Below, in pieces: positions 57,600 through 64,000 of a stretch of 64,000 bases of DNA; the first letter of the stretch is position 1, and the number at the start of each line of letters is the position of its first letter. The DNA lies in the NCBI RefSeq assembly GCF_964275005.1, contig NC_092690.1, positions 4,566,836 to 4,630,835 of the forward strand. The letters are read 5' to 3'. The position numbers and the translations under genes were made by a program. The DNA comes from Diadema setosum (Eukaryota > Echinodermata > Echinoidea > Diadematoida > Diadematidae). The notes beneath the pieces are model-generated. The model made no database searches and had not been told where the DNA came from. It saw only the letters and a list, made by a program, of their open reading frames with translations.

Positions 57600-58309
57600 T
57601 GAAATCCTTGACAGATTTTCAACAAAATTGGCAGGTAGCACGATTATGGCAATGGGATCTCAATTTGTTTATATAGTAGCCACCCCCCCCCCCTGAAAAA
57701 GGGGAGGGGGCCTCAAAGTCCCAGAACTACGGTATTATCGAAATTCTTCTTGTATTATATAACCAAATAAGAATGAGCTAGGTTGGTTCTTTAAAGATAT
57801 TGATGACAGGAGTTCACGTTTAATGACAGATCCAGGGATGCAGGGCACGGGGCCATAAGTGGGGAGGAGTCTTCAAATTGAAGCCTCAGAGTCCCTAATC
57901 TAGTGCTATGAAGACATTAATGGCTGAAATTGCATGTTTGATTATGACGGATCCATGGGTGTCCGGATCGCGGGGGGGGGGGGTGAGGGGAGGAGATGGA
58001 TTTTCTACATTGTCAGTATCTTTTTGAAAAGTCTAGGACAGATTTTCACTAAACTTGTCAGATAGCCTCATTATACGGTGATATGATCTTTATGAATTAA
58101 AATTAGCCCCCAATCCTCCCCACCCACGGAAAAAGGGGGGGAGTTGAAGCCTCAGAGTCCCTAAACTCTGGATTTTTTAAAATCTTTTTCTCTTGAACGA
58201 AAAAAAAAAAGAAAAAGATAGAGCTAAGTTAGTGCCTTGAAAACATTAATGACTGAAATTTCATGTTTGATTATGGCGGATCCAGGGGTGCCCTGATTGG
58301 GGGTGGGGG
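57600..58309. repeat. Diverged tandem units with G-runs
   Basis: The phrases GAAGCCTCAGAGTCCCTAA, ACATTAATGRCTGAAATT, CATGTTTGATTATGRCGGAT and GATCCAGGGGTG recur at about 300-bp spacing in two to three units with G-runs between. The LTR element begins within the last G-run. Confidence 0.6.
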
Positions 58310-58504
58310 TGTGACGGAGAACCGTGATGTGCCTTGGTGAAACCAGGGTGGGGTGGAATAAAAGTGTCCATTCGGGACATGAGAGTTGGAGTTGGCAAAC
58401 ATGGCGTGAACAGTTGCAGTCATTCGGTGCTAATCCAAGAATGTTTTGTCGGTGTATGACAGATATTATGTCGGTGCTGACGGGTGTTCTGTTGGTGCAT
58501 GACA
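58310..58504 (+). repeat. Probable left LTR
   Basis: Begins TGTGACGGAG and ends GCATGACA, fitting the TG...CA rule, with AATAAA inside near 58347. The boundaries are inferred from the adjacent primer-binding site because the matching right LTR is not in view. Confidence 0.5.
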
Positions 58505-58506
58505 TG

Positions 58507-58524
58507 TGGGGGCTTGTCCGGGAA
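58507..58524 (+). other. Primer-binding site, tRNA-Pro type
   Basis: TGGGGGCTTGTCCGGGAA differs at two of 18 positions from the well-known proline tRNA site used by many retroelements. Confidence 0.65.
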
Positions 58525-59090
58525 ATGAACATACAAACAAGCTGTCTTTTGGGTAGTTATTTCGGTGTTTGGTACATCGTTGTAAGTATTGATGCCCGCT
58601 GGAAGCATGTGTTGTAGTGTTCGCACTCATGTGAGATGTGTACACGGGTAGCGAACGTAACAGTGTCGTTCGTTCGTAGCGGTATTGTACTGCGTGACAT
58701 TGCACGGTATGTGTAATGGGGCTGCGTTAGCAGTGGTTGTGAATGGAAGTGCGATTCGCGAAGCGATGCGATGAGTATGTTTTGCGTACTTGTACTGGTC
58801 TTCTCGCTAGCTGAATGCCAGGGTTGCAGCATTGATTGCTGGAAATGAAGGGTACGTATTACCGTTTCCGTTATGTCATTTTATCAGATTAGTGTGTCAC
58901 TTTCTGGTTATTTGGATTAGCATCGTTAGATGTGGCTTTACGAGGAAATTGGCCTCGAGATATACGAGTGTTTGTCAGTTCTGAATTGCTTAGACTATTC
59001 TCGTAGTTCGGTACGCAGTGGAGTGTACTGTGGAAGTTGCGTTAGCGACGTAGTCTTGAAATCTAGTCGGAAAGCTAGATGTGAATAATC

Positions 59091-60300
59091 ATGGCAGCCA
59101 AGTTCGATGCTGCAGAGTTTGTGAAAGACGTCACTCTTGGTAGAGTGGGAGGGTTAGTGAAAGCCCAATTGATTGAGGTTGCAACTCATGTAGATGCTGA
59201 TATCAGAGAGTGTAGTCGAAAGAAAGAAATCTTTGCAGTTCTGGTGAAGAAGCTTGAACTGGGTGATGTAGAATATGAACGCACAGACCAGAGTGAGAGT
59301 ACAGATGAGATTGAGAGTGCTGGTAGAAAAACTGCTCCAAGTACTACTACTACTACTAGACCTAGTGATATGAGGGTAGATTCCACACAACTAGAACTGG
59401 CTAGATTGGAGTTAGAAAAAGAAAAAATGAAGGCAGAAAATCTGAGACTTGAACAAGAGTTAATGCAACGTCAAATTGAGTTGACCCAGGCCCAGTCCAG
59501 TAGCATCCCAGGGGATAGGCCTAATGTTACTATGTCGAGACCAAAGACGCCCGATATTGCAAAAATGGCAAACACAGTCCCCGCTTTGATGAAGAGGATG
59601 TAGACTCTTTCTTTTTCTCCTTTGAGAGAATAGCCAGGAATTTGGCGTGGGAGAAGAAATATTGGTCTATGATAGTACAACAAAAGCTCACAGGCAAGGC
59701 ACATTCAGTAGTGTCTGCTCTCTCGGATGAGGAGGCAAATAACTATGACACAGTTAAGGAAGCAGTCCTTCTTGCCTATCAGTTAGTCCCAGAAGCCTAC
59801 AGGCAAAAGTTTCGAGGATATAGGAGAGGTTCGAGACAGACCTACGTAGAGTTTCAGAGAGAAAAAGAAATTCTGTTTGATCGATGGGTTCGATCAATGA
59901 AAGTAGATCTCACTTATGAAAATTTTAGAGAGATAGTGTTGATGGAGGAGTTCAAGAAATCGACACCTCCAGATTTGAGAACATATTTGGAAGATCGAAG
60001 AGTACATGATGTAAAGAGTGCAGCAGTCACCGCTGACCAGTATGAGTTGACACATAAAGTGAAAACAAAAAGTCCTGAGGGAAAGAGGAAGTTTGATCAG
60101 TTGAGAAATCCTGACACTCAAAAGTGGCACAGTAGTCATAGTGAACGCAGGGATAAAGTAAAGACTGAATCACAGAGAGAGCGACCAAAATCGCCACGGC
60201 CTCAATACAAAGAAGTGAGATGCTTTTTCTGTGGGAAAACAGGTCACATCAATTCCGAATGTAGGCGATTGCTGGAACAAAATGAAGCAAAAGAAAAACA
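59091..60300 (+). CDS. gag region of the Gmr1-like element (fossil)
   Basis: It includes an N-terminal stretch starting MAAKFDAAEFVKDVTLGR, a charged coiled coil (LARLELEKEKMKAENLRLEQ), and a SCAN-like capsid segment with YRQKFRGYRRGSRQTYVEFQ. A CCHC knuckle (CFFCGKTGHINSEC) lies near 60221-60262. The vertebrate SCAN domain is known to descend from gag of this group. Confidence 0.75.
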
Positions 60301-60499
60301 AAAGCAAAGAGCAACACATGGTTTAGTCCATGCAGACACACGTACACAGAACAGTTCAGATGCTGAAACAAAACAGAAACAGTACCAAGCAGCCACTAAT
60401 GGTTTTGTTAAGTCAAGTGTAAGTGATGAACAGCGTCATCCAAATGTGAAAAGCAGTGTCTCAAAAATGACAGATACATGTTCAAGTCGTCGTGTAGAT

Positions 60500-62986
60500 G
60501 AAAAGTACAAGGACTTCATTTCAAATGGTACAGTTACCATTGCTGAATGTAGAGTATCGGTTGTCATCCTTCGTGATACTGGAGCTACACAGTCCCTCAT
60601 GGTAGGAGATGTGAAGAGTATGCCCATAGAATGTAACACGGGTAGGAAAGTACTGACACATGATGTCAACGGAGGAACACAGGCGGTCCCTCTATTCCGA
60701 GTGAATTTGGATAGTGGACTGATTTCAGGGGAAGTGATTGTGGGAATTGTTCCATTTCTCCCTATGGATGGAGTTTCCTTTTTGCTTGGTAATGACCTTG
60801 CAGGAGGTCGAGTGAGTGTCCTTCCGGTTGTTTCCGAAGTCCCAGTGTACGAGCAGGAAACTGAAAAACTCGTCGATGAATTTCCAGAAGTATTTCCAAC
60901 ATGTGCTATCACCAGGTTTCGAGCAAGTGAAGCAGAGCGTGAGAGAAAGGAGTTTGAAAGTGAAATTTCTCTTGGTGACACATTCTTTGGAAAGGTGACT
61001 AGTGAAGGTGAAAGAGAACAAAGTTGGGAGGAAGGTGTGTTCAGTCAGCCAGCTTTAATCAAAGCACAGATGGAAGATGAGGAGTTGTTGAAGTTGAGAG
61101 AGGGTGCATTGACTGTAGATGAGGCGAAGGGAGTGCCAGAATGTTTCTATGTAAAGTCTGGTGTTTTGATGAGGAAATGGCGTCCTCCAGATCGTCCCGC
61201 AGATGAGGACTGGACGGTTGTCGACCAGATAGTTGTTCCTCCGCCGTATCGAAAGGAAATTCTACGTCTTGCACATGAAATTCCAATGGCCGGACACATG
61301 GGTGTCAAGAAGACTTTGTGTAGAATCAGAACTCACTTCTTCTGGCCCAAGATGAGAAAGGATGTGTCTGAATTTTGTCGAACGTGTCATGAATGTCAAG
61401 TGGTTGGAAAACCACAACATGCCATTAGACCTGCGCCATGGATTCCTATTCCGGCTTTTGAGGAGTTATTTAGCCGTGTGATGGTAGAAGACGTAGGTGC
61501 AGTTGTGAGTGAGAGTGTCCTACACAGTGCTGAGAAAAGTGCAGAAGAGTTTGAACATGATGCTCCAGATTCTCAGAGTGTGAGTTTCAAGTCAGGAATG
61601 ATTCCGCGAGTAGAGAACTCAAAGGCACTAGAAAATCCAGAGTTACTGCTCAGTCATTTGTCTGATTCGGAGAGGCAAGATGTTGTCGACATCTTCCAGG
61701 AATTTCCGGAGGTTTGCAGTGATAAATTGGGCTGTGCGAAAGATACTGTTCATACGGTTGATGTTGGTGGAAATACACCCATAAAGCAGCATTCATATCG
61801 GATTCATCCTGCTAAGAGAGAACAGGTGGATAGGGAGATAGATTTCATGCTTGCAAATGGAATCGTAGAGCCTAGTAACTCAAACTGGAGTTCCCCAGTA
61901 GTGCTAGTCCCAAAGGCAGACGGAACGTCCAGGTTTTGTATAGATTACAGGAAGGTCAATACCATAACCAAGACTGATTCGTTTCCGCTTCCTTTGATTG
62001 AGGAATGTATTGATCGGGTAGGAAGTGCTGAGTATGTCAGCAAATTGGATGTGATGAAAGGGTATTGGCAGGTGCCATTAGACAAGGATGCAAGAGAGAT
62101 CTCGGCGTTTGTCACGCCCTCCGGGTTGTACCAGTATCGTGTCATGCCCTTCGGGATGAAAAATCCCCCCGCAACTTTTCAACGGATGATGAATCGAGTT
62201 ATTGCTGGTCATGATAACTGTGTTGTCTATATAGACGATGTGTTGGTTTTCAGCAGTACGTGGGAGGAGCATGTTGCTCATCTTCGAGAGCTGTTCCAGA
62301 GGTTGTCACATGCAGGACTCGTGGTGAATCTGGCCAAATGCGAGTTCGGGAAAGCTTGTGTGACTTACCTAGGTCACAAAGTAGGCCGAGGTAGCGTCGC
62401 ACCACGAGATGCCAAGGTCCGTCAGCGCTTCTTGGGAATGTGCGGATTCTACCGGAGATTCGTTCCCAACTTCAGTCACCTGGTGGTGCCCTTGACGGAC
62501 CTGTTGAAAAAGGGTACAACGTTCCAGTGGTCGGCGAGCTGCCAGGATGCGTTCCAGAAGCTGAAGGCCGTACTCATGAACGATCCCGTGCTCATCGCAC
62601 CAAACTTCGAGAGGAGCTTCCAGCTAGCTACGGATGCTAGTGACCGAGGAGTAGGAAACGTGCTACTTCAGGATGACGACAACGGACACAGCAAACCCGT
62701 GTGTTTCTTCTCCAAAAAACTGAATCGCCATCAGCAAAATTATTCAACTGTGGAGAAGGAATGCCTCAGTGTCGTTTTAGCCGTGCAACATTTCGAAGCG
62801 AAATTGGACGGTGGAAGAGACATCGTGGTGTACACTGACCATAACCCATTGACATTCTTAGAACGCTTCAAGCACAAGAATCAGCGTCTCTTCCGTTGGA
62901 GTTTGATTCTCCAGCCGTATCCACTGAGAATTGTGCACATAGCAGGAAAGGACAACAAATTAGCAGACGCTTTGGCGCGAGCTTGA
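60500..62986 (+). CDS. pol region of the Gmr1-like element (fossil)
   Basis: Protease active-site text DTGATQS near 60576. The integrase zinc domain (HEIPMAGHMGVKKT, CRTCHECQ) is at about 61270-61420. Reverse transcriptase at about 61780-62400 has VVLVPKADGTSRFCIDYRK, MPFGMKNPPATFQRMM and the catalytic VYIDDVLVF. RNase H, including FQLATDASDRGVGNVLLQ and YTDHNPL, runs to 62986. The order differs from typical gypsy, where integrase follows RNase H. Confidence 0.85.
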   Translation, partial: EKYKDFISNGTVTIAECRVSVVILRDTGATQSLMVGDVKSMPIECNTGRKVLTHDVNGGTQAVPLFRVNLDSGLISGEVIVGIVPFLPMDGVSFLLGNDLAGGRVSVLPVVSEVPVYEQETEKLVDEFPEVFPTCAITRFRASEAERERKEFESEISLGDTFFGKVTSEGEREQSWEEGVFSQPALIKAQMEDEELLKLREGALTVDEAKGVPECFYVKSGVLMRKWRPPDRPADEDWTVVDQIVVPPPYRKEILRLAHEIPMAGHMGVKKTLCRIRTHFFWPKMRKDVSEFCRTCHECQVVGKPQHAIRPAPWIPIPAFEELFSRVMVEDVGAVVSESVLHSAEKSAEEFEHDAPDSQSVSFKSGMIPRVENSKALENPELLLSHLSDSERQDVVDIFQEFPEVCSDKLGCAKDTVHTVDVGGNTPIKQHSYRIHPAKREQVDREIDFMLANGIVEPSNSNWSSPVVLVPKADGTSRFCIDYRKVNTITKTDSFPLPLIEECIDRVGSAEYVSKLDVMKGYWQVPLDKDAREISAFVTPSGLYQYRVMPFGMKNPPATFQRMMNRVIAGHDNCVVYIDDVLVFSSTWEEHVAHLRELFQRLSHAGLVVNLAKCEFGKACVTYLGHKVGRGSVAPRDAKVRQRFLGMCGFYRRFVPNFSHLVVPLTDLLKKGTTFQWSASCQDAFQKLKAVLMNDPVLIAPNFERSFQLATDASDRGVGNVLLQDDDNGHSKPVCFFSKKLNRHQQNYSTVEKECLSVVLAVQHFEAKLDGGRDIVVYTDHNPLTFLERFKHKNQRLFRWSLILQPYPLRIVHIAGKDNKLADALARA

Positions 62987-64000
62987 AATTGTGTACGCGC
63001 TGATAATGTTGCCGAACGATAACAATCTCAAATCTACAGTGAAACCTACATCAAGCTGAACATTTCGAACAAGACTCAAAACAGACAAGAAACTGATGTT
63101 GATTTTTTTTTTTTGTATATGACAAAGTATACATGTGTTTATGTATTCTCGTTCAGTTTTTTCCTTTCCCAAGGTTCTGTGAAGGAAGAAATTGTATTTA
63201 TGTTAATTATGTTTGTTTTAAGCGAAAACAGTATATGTGAGTGATGCTAGGAAGTATGAGAAAGTACTAGTACACGATATTCTGTCTTTATAAGGAGACA
63301 TCACTTGAAAAATTTTTTGATGTGTTACTCGCCAAGCATTGTATGATATTTTGAAAACCCAACATTACAGGAAGCGCCCGGATACAACATTTGTGGTGTG
63401 TAAGATTACAGTGAAAGATGTGCTTCAGTTGCACACTTCTATTTTGATGTCATTCAATGTACCCCAAAGAGTCAAAGGATTCAGATTTGTATGTATACCG
63501 ATACGTTACCGAGTTAATGCTAGCAAATGCAAAAACAGTATAGCAAAAACACATCCGCGCAGTCACAGGAAAACTGTTGACCAAATGTTCAGTTTTATGT
63601 CAACCGGTTTGTGTTAAAACACAAGAATTTGTGTTGTTTTGTATAAATGAAAAAGTGTTGAGTGACAGTGAGGCATAAAGAAGCCAAGATATAATGTCAC
63701 TTTTGTAAATTAACAACTTGTATGTATATGTATTTCGTTACAGAGTAACAGCGTCACATTTGTGTGTCGAGTCTGATCTCGATATATTCCAGAGTTTGCA
63801 CATATATTACAACATCTTATCGCGTGACAGTACATATGTGTGAAGGGACAAAAGAAATGTCCGATGGTTAAAATTTTGTTGTTGTTTTGGCTAACTTATG
63901 ACGCAGAGTTGACATAAGTATAAGATGTATTAGCAAGTACATTGAGTAGATGTACACATGAGTTGACGTGTTTAAATACGATTTTGTTATAATCAAAAAT
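62987..64000. other. 3' untranslated part of the LTR element or flank
   Basis: No recognisable gene and no copy of the left LTR. A 92-codon frame at 63339-63617 matches nothing I know. Probably the tail of the element, with the right LTR beyond the window. Confidence 0.45.

Larger units (their letters stand above)
58310..64000 (+). mobile_element. Gmr1-like Ty3/gypsy LTR retrotransposon (right end outside window)
   Basis: Parts in order: a probable left LTR at 58310-58504, a primer-binding site, a gag region with a SCAN-like domain and a CCHC knuckle, protease, integrase zinc domain, reverse transcriptase and RNase H. An integrase part ahead of RT is the copia-like order described for Gmr1-like gypsy elements of deuterostomes. 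It is a fossil that appears broken, with perhaps two or three breaks. No right LTR is seen before the window ends. The long well-kept RT frame suggests modest age. Confidence 0.85.

Noticed and set aside
57242-57600. CRISPR-like look of the spacer-interrupted GGGAAATGTGCAAA array
   Set aside because: The DNA is eukaryotic, spacers are too short and irregular, and no cas genes exist here. It is a minisatellite.

Overview
The window looks like nuclear DNA of an invertebrate deuterostome, most likely an echinoderm such as a sea urchin. The reasons are an intron-rich gene with phase-1 immunoglobulin (Ig) exons, a Gmr1-like Ty3/gypsy element (a group known from deuterostomes), a Penelope-like element, CR1/L2- and L1/Tx1-type LINEs, and a dense mix of small inverted-repeat elements and minisatellites. 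The species is an inference from sequence character; no database was searched.

One host gene dominates. I read it on the + strand from a signal-peptide exon (ATG at 17581) to a stop at 56420-56422, in 13 coding exons whose splice phases all agree and sum to exactly 628 codons. Predicted order: signal peptide, three Ig-like domains, a short Thr/Ser-rich stalk, one membrane span, a juxtamembrane segment with an ITAM-like tyrosine pair (YEMI, 9 residues, YQPL), then the N-lobe and part of the C-lobe of a receptor-tyrosine-kinase fold. The kinase is degenerate: VAIK is VALR, HRD is LGN, DFG is DYG, and nothing after an APE-like position is seen. It appears to be a receptor pseudokinase. Its 5' end is tandemly duplicated (about 15017-16300 and 16305-17640), and each copy carries a non-coding first exon and a signal-peptide exon, suggesting alternative promoters. 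A second copy of the membrane-span exon lies on the minus strand at 40573-40704 with good splice sites.

Region by region: 1-5067 is mostly anonymous DNA with one small TA-flanked element. 5068-11634 is a Penelope-like element with inverted long repeats, a direct 1.5-kb duplication and a scrambled junction, inserted in a small DNA element. 11702-14960 holds a small inverted-repeat element, a hairpin and a candidate hammerhead motif. 15017-17640 is the duplicated 5' end of the gene. 17649-26090 is an 8.4-kb hAT-like insertion (8-bp target duplication AGTAGTAC) that begins 11 nt into intron 1 and contains a 6.7-kb element with mirrored motif arrays. 26266-30732 carries the Ig and stalk exons. 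30733-43509 is a huge intron with a LINE inside a LINE and many small elements. 43510 carries the membrane-span exon; 44294-48282 is CpG-rich tandem arrays; 48972-56422 carries the intracellular exons among small elements and 15-bp minisatellites. 56450-58309 has a LINE fragment and tandem repeats. 58310 to the end is a Gmr1-like LTR element.

The most unusual items are the pseudokinase receptor with its ITAM-like pair, the duplicated first exons, the mirrored-array element at 17804-24541, and the target-sequence-laced junctions of the Penelope-like element.
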